Below, piece by piece: positions 46,282-55,352 of a stretch of 64,000 nt of DNA (position 1 is its first letter; each line of letters opens with the position of its first letter). Both the position numbers and the translations under genes were made by a program. The notes beneath the pieces were generated by a model that ran no database searches, was not told the DNA's origin, and saw only the letters and a program-made list of their open reading frames with translations. This DNA comes from Lentimicrobiaceae bacterium. Its GTDB lineage: Bacteria; Bacteroidota; Bacteroidia; Bacteroidales; F082. Location: NCBI GenBank assembly GCA_002708315.1, contig PANC01000021.1:1-64000 (forward strand), given 5' to 3'.

Positions 46282-47289
46282 ATGTATAACACCATAAAAC
46301 ATATTAGCTGCTATTATCCTAAAAATATTCTTACCAATGATGATATCCATAATAAGTTTCCTAAGCTTAAAATAAAAGAATTAACACGGCTAACCGGCGT
46401 TCATAAACGTTATATCTGTGGAGAAGGCGAAACATCTGTTGATATGGGTTTTTCAGCTGCAGAGATTTTATTAGCCGAGAATAGTATTGATAGGAATGAC
46501 ATTGACTTTATTATATTTTGCTCTGCAGGAGGTGATTTCATTACGCCTGCTTCAGCATGTATAATACATAATCGGTTGGGGCTTAAATCAAATTGCGGTG
46601 CTTTCGACTTTAACCAAGGATGCACAGGATACATATATGGGCTAAGTCTTGCTGACAGTTTAGTTCAATCAAGCAATGCTAAAGATATTTTATTAATCAC
46701 TTCAGAAGCAATAACTAAAACAATACATCCCGAAGATAGCAGTAATAGAGCAATTTTTGGTGATGCTGCCACAGCTACACTAATAACTAAAAACAATAAG
46801 GGATCTGACAATAAATTCATATTTGGTACCGACGGGAGTAAGTTTGATAAAATTATTATAAAACATGGTCGTGAACGATATCCATTACCTGAATATGCTG
46901 AACAGGATAGCTTGGATAATTATGGTAATGCGCACAACGATTCAAAATTTTATATGGATGGTGCAGAGGTTTTTAATTTTTCGGTGAAAAAAGCTCCAGA
47001 CCTTGTTAATGAAATACTTGTACAAAACAATATTAGCATTGATGACATCAATTATTTCATTTTTCATCAAGCAAATCAAATAATCCTTGAAACTTTGGGG
47101 AAAAAGCTAAAGATTCCAGAAGATAAGCTAATTATAGATATCTCAAATACTGGTAATACTGTATCATCAACAATACCCATTGCGCTATCAAATGCACTAA
47201 AATCTGGTAAAATAAAAAGAGGGAATCGCATTATGATTGCTGGATTTGGAGTAGGGTTTTCCTGGGGAGGAACTATTCTGGATATATAA
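46282..47289 (+). CDS. 3-oxoacyl-ACP synthase III family (KAS III)
   Basis: 335 residues. The condensing triad is intact: C114 in NQGCTGYIYGL, H262 in FHQANQ and N292 in NTGNTVSS. It is about 15-20 residues longer than housekeeping FabH, and the N-terminus (YYPKNILTNDDIHNKFPKL) is typical of the FabH-like enzymes in polysaccharide and specialised-lipid clusters. It condenses an acyl thioester with malonyl-ACP or transfers an acyl group. It starts 5 bp after the TMTC-like gene, and the operon is divergent from FAAL-ACP, so it may act on the carrier-bound acyl chain. Confidence 0.92.
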   Translation: MYNTIKHISCYYPKNILTNDDIHNKFPKLKIKELTRLTGVHKRYICGEGETSVDMGFSAAEILLAENSIDRNDIDFIIFCSAGGDFITPASACIIHNRLGLKSNCGAFDFNQGCTGYIYGLSLADSLVQSSNAKDILLITSEAITKTIHPEDSSNRAIFGDAATATLITKNNKGSDNKFIFGTDGSKFDKIIIKHGRERYPLPEYAEQDSLDNYGNAHNDSKFYMDGAEVFNFSVKKAPDLVNEILVQNNISIDDINYFIFHQANQIILETLGKKLKIPEDKLIIDISNTGNTVSSTIPIALSNALKSGKIKRGNRIMIAGFGVGFSWGGTILDI

Positions 47290-47298
47290 ATACTATTA

Positions 47299-48177
47299 TT
47301 ATACTTTAGACAGTCTCACTATAACTTCTTTTACAAGTAATTGCATACTTGATTTATAATCTGGGTCAAACTCCTTCGTAATTCTATTTGCAATAATGGC
47401 ACAAACAGTTATGGCATTATGCCCTAGCATTGATGACAGAAAATATAATGCTGAAGTTTCCATCTCAAAATTAGTAATGGAATCATTTTTATAGCTAAAT
47501 CCCTGAGCCCTGTCTATAATGGTAGGATCCTTTAACTTTAATCTTAATTCACGTCCTTGTGGAGCATAAAATCCTGGTGCAGTAAGTGTAATACCTTTTC
47601 TCCAGTCATAACCGATCGTCCTTAAAAGGTAATCCGATCCCTTAATGGCGTATGGTTTTGGTAAATCTGAATCCCAGTTCATATAATCAATGAAGTATTG
47701 GGTCATATTCCTGTCAATAATATTTGATTCGTCTTTGTAGAAGTAGGCAAGACCATCCAAGCCAATGCTATACTCTGACATCAAAAAAGATTCCTTAACA
47801 GGTATATCCGACTTAAGGCCACCGGATGTTCCGATTCGAATTAAGTTTAATGATGTATGATGGGGCTTTACTTTTTTTGTTTCCAAGTCAATATTAAATA
47901 ATGCATCAATCTCATTAATTACGATCTCAATATTATCAGTACCCATTCCTGTTGAAACAACAGACATGCGTTTACCCTTATAGCTTCCTGTGATAGTATG
48001 TACCTCACGATTATGCTTTTCCAACTCTATATCATCAAAAAAGCTTGACACAAGCTTTACGCGACCTGGATCACCAACCAGAATTATGGTTTCGGCTAAA
48101 TCACCAGGAGATAAGTTAATATGGTATAACGAGCCATCGCTATTTAGAACAAGATCTGATTTTTTTGATTCTGACAT
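47299..48177 (-). CDS. Nucleoside phosphorylase (uridine-phosphorylase-like)
   Basis: 292 residues, PNP_UDP_1 family. Phosphate-binding VGDPGRVKLVS near residue 33 and VSTGMGTDNIEIVINEIDAL near 75-94; IRIGTSGGLKSDIP and the ribose-binding Glu in NFEMETSALYF are clear. It cleaves a nucleoside with phosphate to base and ribose-1-phosphate in salvage; uridine is most likely from the hexameric-type pattern, but purine substrates are not excluded. It is convergent with the KAS III gene 9 bp apart. Confidence 0.93.
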   Translation of the reverse strand: MSESKKSDLVLNSDGSLYHINLSPGDLAETIILVGDPGRVKLVSSFFDDIELEKHNREVHTITGSYKGKRMSVVSTGMGTDNIEIVINEIDALFNIDLETKKVKPHHTSLNLIRIGTSGGLKSDIPVKESFLMSEYSIGLDGLAYFYKDESNIIDRNMTQYFIDYMNWDSDLPKPYAIKGSDYLLRTIGYDWRKGITLTAPGFYAPQGRELRLKLKDPTIIDRAQGFSYKNDSITNFEMETSALYFLSSMLGHNAITVCAIIANRITKEFDPDYKSSMQLLVKEVIVRLSKV

Positions 48178-48343
48178 ATGAACTTGATGTAGAAATAATT
48201 AATTTTGTAAAGATAACATTTACTTGACCATGAAAAGATCATTTTTATTTAACGATTTTGTTTATGTTTACCACCAAAAAAATAATTAAACATAATTACA
48301 CTTTTCAGATAATTATACTTGAATTCTAACTTAAATTGAAAAA

Positions 48344-49225
48344 ATGAGCACAGACCCCAGCACTATTTTGGTTCCTGTTGATTTCAATGAACAATCAATG
48401 CATGCACTGGAACGCTCTCAGATAACTGCTCCTTTCCTTGGACTTAACATAGTTTTGTTATATGTCTTTGAAGAAAATGGACTTACATCTTCCCTAATAT
48501 CAAGTTCAACAATTGATATAATGATTCAAGAGAAACTTGATCAGGCCGCAGAGGAAATAATTCAAAAATCTAGAATTGATGTTACTACTTGCATTAGAAA
48601 AGGGAAAGTATACTCTGAGATTTTAAAAGCCGCAGAAGAATTTAACTCAAAATTTATTCTAATGGGAACAAATAACTCCTCTGAGAATATAAGAATGAGT
48701 AAAAATACCATAGGATCAAACACCTTAAAAGTTGTTCGCCAATCTTCAATCCCGGTAATAACTATAAATGGTAAGGAAGTTACAAGATTTGTTCACAACA
48801 TTCTTCTTCCTCTTGATCTTACAAAGGAAACACGTCAAAAAGTTACTAATGCAATTGATGTTGCAAAGGCCTTTGGTGCCGGTATTAATGTTGTTTCCGT
48901 TTTATGGTCAAAAAACAATAAGGATTTGAAAGCAGAGTTACTTCAGCAATTAAATCAAGTTAAATGGTTCATTGAGGAGCAAAATATTAGATGCGAGAGT
49001 GACCTTTTGGAAATTAATGGAGGAGAAAGAATGTTAGTACCAAAGCTTTTAGAATACGCTGATTTAAAAGGAAACATTGACCTTATAATGATTATGACAC
49101 AGCAGGAGAATAAACTTGTTGAATATTTTCTTGGCTCAGCAGCACAATCCATCATTAGAATGTCTAAAGTAGCAGTTATGACAGTTACACCAGATAGAAT
49201 TGGCTATGAACAACCTATTTTCTGA
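48344..49225 (+). CDS. Universal stress protein with two UspA domains
   Basis: 293 residues. Domain 1 (about 6-142) begins TILVPVDFNEQSMHALE and ends FILMGTNNSSENIRM to IPVITING; domain 2 (about 148-285) begins NILLPLDLTKETRQKV and ends LIMIMTQQENKLVEYFLG to VAVMTV. In domain 1 the nucleotide-binding loop resembles G-2x-G-9x-G only loosely. Tandem Usp proteins are common in Bacteroidota; the role is stress survival without a known reaction. cinA follows 3 bp later, so the two are probably one operon. Confidence 0.92.
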   Translation: MSTDPSTILVPVDFNEQSMHALERSQITAPFLGLNIVLLYVFEENGLTSSLISSSTIDIMIQEKLDQAAEEIIQKSRIDVTTCIRKGKVYSEILKAAEEFNSKFILMGTNNSSENIRMSKNTIGSNTLKVVRQSSIPVITINGKEVTRFVHNILLPLDLTKETRQKVTNAIDVAKAFGAGINVVSVLWSKNNKDLKAELLQQLNQVKWFIEEQNIRCESDLLEINGGERMLVPKLLEYADLKGNIDLIMIMTQQENKLVEYFLGSAAQSIIRMSKVAVMTVTPDRIGYEQPIF

Positions 49226-49228
49226 TAA

Positions 49229-50473
49229 ATGAGTAAAATATATGCTGATATAATAAATATTGGAGATGAATTATTAATCGGTCAGGTAATAAATACCAAT
49301 GCCTCATGGATAGCATGCGAACTAAACCAAAATGGTGTTGCTATAAACGAAATAAAAGTAATCGCCGACACTGAAGATGCAATCTTAAAGTCAATTTCAG
49401 AATCCAAGTCAAGCATAATAATAATGACTGGAGGACTTGGCCCAACAAATGATGATATAACTAAAAAATCACTTGCTAATTATTTCAACTCAAATATTAT
49501 TTTTCATAAACCTACTTATGATCAAATAGTTAGTCTTTTTGGGGATAGAAATTACAAAATTACAAAACCAAACAAAGAACAAGCAAATATTCCCCATAAT
49601 TGCACTCCCTTGCTTAATAAGCATGGAACCGCTCCAGGAATGTGGTTCGATAAAGATGATAAGGTTATTGTGTCTATGCCAGGGGTTCCGTATGAAATGA
49701 AAAGTCTAATAATAGACGAAGTAATTCCCAGAATAATTGACAAATTTAACCTTAACCATATCATCCATAGAACTGTTATGACAATTGGTGTTGGTGAATC
49801 AAAAATTGCAGAATTAATTCATGAGTGGGAAATGCACCTTCCAAGGAATATAAAACTGGCCTATTTACCGCAACCAGGCATAGTTAGATTAAGACTTTCC
49901 ACTATAAATGAAAATTATAATGAGTCAATTATAGAAATGAATAACCAAATAGAATTGTTGCATAAAATTATACCAGACATAATATTTGGCTACGATGATA
50001 TTACCATGGAAGAAGTTGTTGGCAATATGCTAAAAGAATCCTCATCTACAATTTCAACTGCTGAAAGCTGTACAGGTGGTTATATAGCACACCTTATAAC
50101 ACGAATTTCAGGAAGCTCAGACTATTATAAGGGCTCAGTTATCAGCTATAGCAATAATATTAAGATAAATCAACTAAATGTTAGCAAGAATACTATTGAT
50201 AGATATGGAGTTGTAAGCAGAGAGGTAATAGAACAAATGGCCACCGGAGGAAGAAATTTATTGAAAACAGACTATTGCATTGCAACTTCAGGTATTGCAG
50301 GACCTAAAGGAGGGACAAAAGACAAGCCAGTTGGAACTGTTTGGATTGCCATAGCCACCCCAAACCAGATAATCTCTAAAGAATGTCATCTAGGCAAACA
50401 TAGGGAAAGAAATATTAGACGATCGGCATTAATAGCCATGAATATGCTAAGGCAAGAATTATCTGTGGAATAA
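49229..50473 (+). CDS. cinA: CinA family protein (competence/damage-inducible; NMN deamidase domain)
   Basis: 414 residues. The N-terminal molybdopterin-binding-like domain (about 4-170, INIGDELLIGQVINTNASWI, TGGLGPTNDDITKKS) is an ADP-ribose pyrophosphatase in studied members; the C-terminal domain (about 255-410, STAESCTGGYIAHLITRISG, ATSGIAGPKGGTKDKPVGTV) is the NMN deamidase PncC. Together they recycle pyridine nucleotides. Length and order are normal. A minus-strand terminator of fabD lies in the following gap. Confidence 0.95.
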   Translation: MSKIYADIINIGDELLIGQVINTNASWIACELNQNGVAINEIKVIADTEDAILKSISESKSSIIIMTGGLGPTNDDITKKSLANYFNSNIIFHKPTYDQIVSLFGDRNYKITKPNKEQANIPHNCTPLLNKHGTAPGMWFDKDDKVIVSMPGVPYEMKSLIIDEVIPRIIDKFNLNHIIHRTVMTIGVGESKIAELIHEWEMHLPRNIKLAYLPQPGIVRLRLSTINENYNESIIEMNNQIELLHKIIPDIIFGYDDITMEEVVGNMLKESSSTISTAESCTGGYIAHLITRISGSSDYYKGSVISYSNNIKINQLNVSKNTIDRYGVVSREVIEQMATGGRNLLKTDYCIATSGIAGPKGGTKDKPVGTVWIAIATPNQIISKECHLGKHRERNIRRSALIAMNMLRQELSVE

Positions 50474-50484
50474 AAGGCCTTAAT

Positions 50485-50519
50485 AAAAAAAGGCTATTTC
50501 CATAAATTGAAAACAGCCT
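50485..50519 (-). terminator. Intrinsic terminator of fabD
   Basis: On the minus strand AGGCT-G-TTTTC pairs with GGAAA-T-AGCCT and is followed by seven T. It lies between the convergent cinA and fabD; the A/T-rich left side may also stop cinA transcripts. Confidence 0.75.
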
Positions 50520-50542
50520 AATTAATCCTTCAAAGTTATCAT

Positions 50543-51424
50543 CTATATTATTGCACTTTGCGTTTGTATTTTCCTGTCAACTTTTTTGAATAATCCTTGT
50601 AATACCTTACCAGGACCAACCTCAGTGATATTATTAGCTCCATTTGCAATCATGTTTTGCATGATTTTTGTCCATCTTACGGGAGCTGTTAATTGTGCAA
50701 TGAGATTCTTTTTTATAATCTCACCATCATTAACCGATTGACCTGTTACATTTTGATAAATAGGACATATTCCATTATTGAATTTTATGGAATTAATTGC
50801 ATCTTCGAGTTCTACTCTTGCAGGCTCCATTAATGGGGAGTGGAAAGCTCCTCCAACTTTTAGAAGTAATGCTCTCTTTGCTCCAGCTTCTGTACATTTT
50901 TCAATGGCCTGATTAATACCATCATTTGTGCCTGATATAACTAATTGACCTGGGCTATTATAATTTGCAGGTACTACAATATCATCAGTACTTGTACATA
51001 TATCCTCAACAACCTTATCATCAAGCCCAATGATAGCAGCCATTGTTGAATCTTCTATTTCACATGCCTTTTGCATGGCTTTAGCTCTCTTTATAACCAA
51101 TTTAAGACCATCTTCGAATGAAAGTGTTTTATTTGCTACAAGGGCGCTAATTTCTCCCAGGGAATGACCAGCAACCATATCTGGTTTAAAATTATCTCCC
51201 ATTACTTTTGCAAGTATAACTGAATGTAAAAAAATGGCAGGTTGTGTAACTTTAGTTTGCTTTAGATCTTCTTCAGTGCCAGTAAACATTATATCTGTGA
51301 TCTTAAATTTTAAGATACTGTTTGCCTTATTAAATAGCTCTTGAGCTTCCTTAGAATTGTCAAACAATTCCTTCCCCATTCCTACATATTGTGCTCCCTG
51401 ACCGGGAAAAACATATGCGTTCAT
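50543..51424 (-). CDS. fabD: Malonyl-CoA:ACP transacylase
   Basis: 293 residues. The nucleophile is S88 in GHSLGE; YVFPGQGAQYVGMG opens the protein, Q/R of the active site are in QPAIFLHS and KRAKAMQ, and the catalytic His is in GAFHSPLM. It loads malonyl onto ACP for fatty acid synthesis, supplying FabH/KAS III enzymes such as the one encoded at 46282. It stands alone here, away from the other fab genes. Confidence 0.97.
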   Translation of the reverse strand: MNAYVFPGQGAQYVGMGKELFDNSKEAQELFNKANSILKFKITDIMFTGTEEDLKQTKVTQPAIFLHSVILAKVMGDNFKPDMVAGHSLGEISALVANKTLSFEDGLKLVIKRAKAMQKACEIEDSTMAAIIGLDDKVVEDICTSTDDIVVPANYNSPGQLVISGTNDGINQAIEKCTEAGAKRALLLKVGGAFHSPLMEPARVELEDAINSIKFNNGICPIYQNVTGQSVNDGEIIKKNLIAQLTAPVRWTKIMQNMIANGANNITEVGPGKVLQGLFKKVDRKIQTQSAII

Positions 51425-51452
51425 ATTATATTAATTTGATTAATAACGTTTT

Positions 51453-52184
51453 TTATTTTCTACCACCAAAAAAGCGCAGCAAAAATAGAAATAAATTTAT
51501 AAAGTCTAGATAAAGAGTTAGCGCACCAAAAATTGTTGCTTTTCTTGCCATTTCAGATTCAGTTCCAATACCTGCTCCAAGGCGTTTTAATTTTTGGACA
51601 TCATAAGCAGTTAGTCCAGTAAATACCATAACTCCAATGAAGCTAATAACATAATCCATCGTTGCACTCTGTGTAAAGAAATTAACCACTGATGCTATTA
51701 TTATCCCTACCAATCCCATCATCATTATTTTACCAAACTTGGTTAAATCTGTTTTTGTGGTGTAACCAACAATTGCCATAAACCCAAACATGCCAGCTGT
51801 AATTACAAACGTTTTGGCAATTGATGGCAATGAATAAACAAGAAAAATGAAGCTTAAACTCATTCCCATTAGAATTGAGTAAACAATAAAAACTAATAAC
51901 ATTGATGACGCACTCATCTTCTGAAATCTCATACCCATTAGCAAAACCAGGCCCAGCGGGGCAAGCATTACAACCCAACCAATGGCTGACATACTTCCAG
52001 TTTCCGAATTCATAAGAATGCTCATTAATGATGGGTTTGATGCAAACGTCCAGGAAACAAGTGCTGTAATTGATAAAGCCATTGTCATCCACATAAAGAC
52101 GCCTGACAAAAATGTTTTTGATACAGAAACAGCATTTGAAGTTTCTGCATAATTTATTTGATTATTTGTGTAATTCATATTCAT
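51453..52184 (-). CDS. Bax inhibitor-1 (YccA/TMBIM) family membrane protein
   Basis: 243 residues with seven hydrophobic helices. Family marks are SKTFLSGVFMWMTMALSITA near the N-terminus, GYTTKTDLTKFGKIMMMGL, FTGLTAYDVQKLKRL near residue 188-202, and ALTLYLDFINLFLFLLRFFG at the end. The paired Asp of the proposed Ca2+/pH sensor are present in AYDVQ and YLDFIN. In E. coli YccA modulates FtsH; bacterial homologues can act as pH-sensitive Ca2+ leak channels. It is co-directional with folE upstream and fabD downstream. Confidence 0.94.
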   Translation of the reverse strand: MNMNYTNNQINYAETSNAVSVSKTFLSGVFMWMTMALSITALVSWTFASNPSLMSILMNSETGSMSAIGWVVMLAPLGLVLLMGMRFQKMSASSMLLVFIVYSILMGMSLSFIFLVYSLPSIAKTFVITAGMFGFMAIVGYTTKTDLTKFGKIMMMGLVGIIIASVVNFFTQSATMDYVISFIGVMVFTGLTAYDVQKLKRLGAGIGTESEMARKATIFGALTLYLDFINLFLFLLRFFGGRK

Positions 52185-52273
52185 AATTTAAATGGCAAAC
52201 ATACTGTTAAGTGAAATGCTCTTCAAAGAGCAAGTTACCCTTTACTTGAACTGATAACGATTGTTAAAAGCTA

Positions 52274-52891
52274 TCAAGAAAGAGAAGTGGATATTAGACT
52301 TATGAACTCAGCTCTTGTCTGAGCCCTTTCAAACGCTCCAGTAAAATCCGATGTGATTGTAACCGAATGCTGTTTTTGTATTCCACGCATCGCCATACAT
52401 AAATGACGTGCTTCAATAACCACAGCAACACCTAAGGGTTTTAATGTTGTTTGAATTGCATTCTTAATCTGAGTGGTTAATCTCTCTTGAACCTGAAGCC
52501 TACGTGAATATGCCTCCACTACTCTAGCAATCTTACTCAATCCTGTTATATATCCATCAGGAATGTATGCTACGTGAGCTTTTCCTATAAATGGAATCAT
52601 ATGATGCTCACACATTGAAAAAATTTCAATATCCTTAACAAGCACCATCTGTCTGTAGTCTTCTTTGAACATCGCAGACATAAGTATTTCCTCTGGATCA
52701 TGATCATGACCCTGAGTTAAAAATTGGATTGATTTTGCTACCCTTTTAGGGGTCTGAATTAACCCTTCACGATTTACATCCTCTCCTATTAGTTTTAATA
52801 TTTCTTTATAGTGGTACTCAAGTTTATTTAGATTCTCTGGATTAAATTTTTCAATTTTCTCGTATCCTAACAAATTAAGTGGTTTTTCCAT
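52274..52891 (-). CDS. folE: GTP cyclohydrolase I
   Basis: 205 residues from the ATG at 52891; a TTG five codons upstream is not needed. It converts GTP to 7,8-dihydroneopterin triphosphate. Zinc ligands are in MCEHHM and [29 protein letters not shown] and the N-terminal [17 protein letters not shown] are conserved. It lies directly downstream of a PTPS gene that would use its product, separated by a hairpin. Confidence 0.97.
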   Translation of the reverse strand: MEKPLNLLGYEKIEKFNPENLNKLEYHYKEILKLIGEDVNREGLIQTPKRVAKSIQFLTQGHDHDPEEILMSAMFKEDYRQMVLVKDIEIFSMCEHHMIPFIGKAHVAYIPDGYITGLSKIARVVEAYSRRLQVQERLTTQIKNAIQTTLKPLGVAVVIEARHLCMAMRGIQKQHSVTITSDFTGAFERAQTRAEFISLISTSLS

Positions 52892-52924
52892 TTTGAGTAT
52901 TTTCAATTATAATGTCAAAAACAA

Positions 52925-52955
52925 TGCCATGCTAAATTATATTAGCAAATTGGCA
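52925..52955 (-). terminator. Hairpin between PTPS and folE
   Basis: Minus strand: TGCCA, AATTT, GCTAA, six bases, TTAGC, AT, GGCA-type closing arm, followed by TTGTTTTTG. It begins right after the PTPS stop codon. It may be a partial terminator or an mRNA-processing element that sets different levels of the two genes. Confidence 0.5.
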
Positions 52956-53366
52956 TTAGCCATAATATTCAACAAAATTATTTTCTGATTCAACTACCTT
53001 AACACAATGAAGTTCTGCTCCTAATACATTTACAGAACCTTCTAACTCATTCCATATGCTAGCTGCCAAATTTTCTGTTGATGCTAGCTTTCCCTTCATG
53101 AAGTCAACTTCAAGATTAATATTCTTATGGTCAAGCTTATTTATAACATTAGTTTTTATTATTTTGCTTAAGACCTTTAAGTTAATCAAAAAGCCTGTTT
53201 CGTTATTTATATCACCCTTTACCGTTACGAAAAGTTCATAGTTATGGCCATGCCAGTTTGGGTTAGAGCACTTTCCAAATACTTCGTTATTTTTTTCATC
53301 AGAATAATCTGCCCTAAATAGTCTATGGGCAGCGTTAAATCTTTCTCGTCGTGTAATATGTATCAT
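52956..53366 (-). CDS. 6-pyruvoyl-tetrahydropterin synthase family protein (CX5HGH type)
   Basis: 136 residues. Zinc-binding His are in FNAAHRL and WHGHNYE. The catalytic Cys lies in KCSNPNWHGHNY, with five residues between Cys and HGH; QueD enzymes typically have CX3HGH while BH4-pathway PTPS have CX5HGH. LDHKNIN and STENLA supply the catalytic His/Asp and the pterin-binding Glu. The reaction is on dihydroneopterin triphosphate, either to 6-pyruvoyl-tetrahydropterin (favoured by the motif) or to 6-carboxy-tetrahydropterin for queuosine. folE follows on the same strand. Confidence 0.9.
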   Translation of the reverse strand: MIHITRRERFNAAHRLFRADYSDEKNNEVFGKCSNPNWHGHNYELFVTVKGDINNETGFLINLKVLSKIIKTNVINKLDHKNINLEVDFMKGKLASTENLAASIWNELEGSVNVLGAELHCVKVVESENNFVEYYG

Positions 53367-53473
53367 TGATTTGGATTAGGGTTCAAAGGTAATTATTTTT
53401 TAAGTCAACACAAATAACACTTAATTGAGTCTAACTTATTATTTGTTACTAACTTTACGCGAAAATTAATCAT

Positions 53474-54766
53474 ATGAGATACCTACCCCTTGACAATAGT
53501 ATGTTCATCATAAACAGAAAAAAATTTTCTGAGAAAATGATAAAAGGATCAGCGTCAATATTCTTTTCAAATGATGAGCAACCTAGAAATGGAGATCAAT
53601 ACTTTCCATATCGTCAGCAATCTGATTTTTTTTATTTAACAGGAATTGATCAAGAAAAGAGTATCCTAATTATTGCTCCTGACATGGTAAACAAAAGCTA
53701 CAGGGAGATGTTGTTTATTATCAAAACAAACGAGAATATAAAGATATGGGAAGGTCATAAATACACTAAGTCTGAGGCTGAGCACATTTCCGGAATCAAA
53801 TATGTATACTGGGTAGATGACTTTGAAATGTTACTAAGAGAAGTAATGATGGTAACTGATAATATATACCTAAATAGAAATGAATACCCTAAATTTTTTC
53901 CCGAGGTTGAAGGCAGAAACGAAAGGCTTGGAAGACAATTGAAGGTTGATTTTGCACTACACAATTATAAAAGATCAGCACCATTGCTAAAAGATCTAAG
54001 AACCATCAAAACCGAAGCTGAAATTAAATTAATAAAAAAGTCATGTGATATAACCAATGGTGCGTTTAAGAGAATATTATCAAAGGTTAAACCAGGAGTT
54101 CATGAATTTGAAATTGAAGCAGAGATAGATTATGAATTTAAAGTAAACCGAGCAAATGGGCATGGTTATTCACCAATAATTGCCTCTGGAGTTGATTCAT
54201 GCGTACTTCATTATATTGATAATGATAAAGAGTGCATTGAAGAAGCATTACTGTTACTTGATTTTGGGGCCGAATATGCTAACTATACAGCTGATATGAG
54301 TAGAACCATTCCTGTAAGTGGAAAATATACCAAACGACAGAAAGATTGTTACAATGCTGTTTTAAGAGTTTTAAATAAAGCAATTAAACTATATGTGCCT
54401 GGTAATACAATAAACAAGATTAATGAGGAGGTCAACAAAATGATGGAAACCGAGATGATAGGTCTAGGATTATTTACCCAGGAAGATATTAACACTCAAG
54501 ATAACGAAAACCCTATGTATAAGAAATATTTTATGCATGGAACTGCTCATTTCCTTGGTCTTGATGTTCATGATGTTGGTGACAAAGAAGAACCATTTAA
54601 GCCAGGAATGATATTAACATGTGAGCCCGGATTATATATTAGGGGAGAACATATAGGTATAAGGTTGGAAAATAATATTTTGATTACTAATGATATACCT
54701 ATAGATCTTATGTCAGAGATTCCAATTAACCCAGAAGAAATTGAGGAATTAATGAATAAAAGTTAA
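53474..54766 (+). CDS. M24 metallopeptidase, Xaa-Pro aminopeptidase
   Basis: 430 residues. N-terminal aminopeptidase P domain (about 8-130, FPYRQQSDFFYLTGIDQE) and catalytic domain (about 175-420) with D in LLDFGAEY, D in TADMSRTIPVSG, H in MHGTAHFLGLDVHDVG, E in TCEPGLYI and E in IRLENNILIT. All five metal ligands are present. The shape is closer to E. coli PepP than the longer M24 enzyme at 32187. No signal peptide. A PNPOx-like gene starts 10 bp later in the same direction. Confidence 0.94.
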   Translation: MRYLPLDNSMFIINRKKFSEKMIKGSASIFFSNDEQPRNGDQYFPYRQQSDFFYLTGIDQEKSILIIAPDMVNKSYREMLFIIKTNENIKIWEGHKYTKSEAEHISGIKYVYWVDDFEMLLREVMMVTDNIYLNRNEYPKFFPEVEGRNERLGRQLKVDFALHNYKRSAPLLKDLRTIKTEAEIKLIKKSCDITNGAFKRILSKVKPGVHEFEIEAEIDYEFKVNRANGHGYSPIIASGVDSCVLHYIDNDKECIEEALLLLDFGAEYANYTADMSRTIPVSGKYTKRQKDCYNAVLRVLNKAIKLYVPGNTINKINEEVNKMMETEMIGLGLFTQEDINTQDNENPMYKKYFMHGTAHFLGLDVHDVGDKEEPFKPGMILTCEPGLYIRGEHIGIRLENNILITNDIPIDLMSEIPINPEEIEELMNKS

Positions 54767-54776
54767 CAATTCAATC

Positions 54777-55346
54777 ATGAAACTAATTTTAACTACCTCT
54801 TTGATTCTGATTACTTACATATTATTGCCAGCGCAGGAAGTTATTTTTGAAAACTCATCAATACTGGGGAAAGGCGAAACATTACCTCCATCAATAGAAT
54901 TAATCAAATCGGCTGCCAAGGAGATCATAGCTAATTCGCAGAGTTGTGCTCTTATTACCATTGATAGAGATGGGTCTCCTAGAGCGAGAGCTATGGACCC
55001 TTTCCCGATTGAGGAAAATTTTACGGTCTGGTTTGGAACCAATCCAAAAAGCAGAAAAGTATCCCAAATACAACACGATCCGAGGGTAACATTATATTAT
55101 ATCAACAAAGACATATCTAGTTATGTCGTTATTTGTGGAACTGCTGAACTAGTTAGTAATCAAATTCTAAAGAACAAATATTGGAAAAGAAAGTGGGAGT
55201 CATTTTACATCAATAACCAAGAAAACTATCTGCTTATTAAAGTTAGCCCATTATGGATGGAAGTACTAAGCTCAAAGCATAACATAAATAATGACACAGT
55301 AACATGGATGCCTCCTAGAATTAATTTTAATACTGAGAATGAATAA
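54777..55346 (+). CDS. Exported PNPOx-like (split-barrel flavin-binding) protein
   Basis: 189 residues. A signal peptide, MKLILTTSLILITYILLP, ends near AQE, so the protein is exported. The mature part has the general-stress-protein/pyridoxamine-oxidase-like split barrel: AKEIIANSQSCALITIDRDG, RARAMDPFPIEENFTVWFGT, SRKVSQIQHDPRVTLYYI and YVVICGTAELV. Cytosolic relatives bind FMN or F420; an exported version is less usual. The partner and substrate are unknown. It follows the M24 peptidase gene by 10 bp and converges on the oligopeptidase gene 6 bp away. Confidence 0.85.
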   Translation: MKLILTTSLILITYILLPAQEVIFENSSILGKGETLPPSIELIKSAAKEIIANSQSCALITIDRDGSPRARAMDPFPIEENFTVWFGTNPKSRKVSQIQHDPRVTLYYINKDISSYVVICGTAELVSNQILKNKYWKRKWESFYINNQENYLLIKVSPLWMEVLSSKHNINNDTVTWMPPRINFNTENE

Positions 55347-55352
55347 GTATAA

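Noticed and set aside
41275..47289. Aryl-polyene/flexirubin cluster or sulfonolipid cluster
   Set aside because: Neither the multiple ketosynthases, dehydratases and acyltransferases of aryl-polyene clusters nor the cysteate-synthase and cysteate acyltransferase genes of sulfonolipid synthesis are present.
52217..52232. Hairpin TGCTCT/AGAGCA downstream of folE
   Set aside because: The stem is perfect but no T-run follows on the minus strand, so it was not called a terminator.
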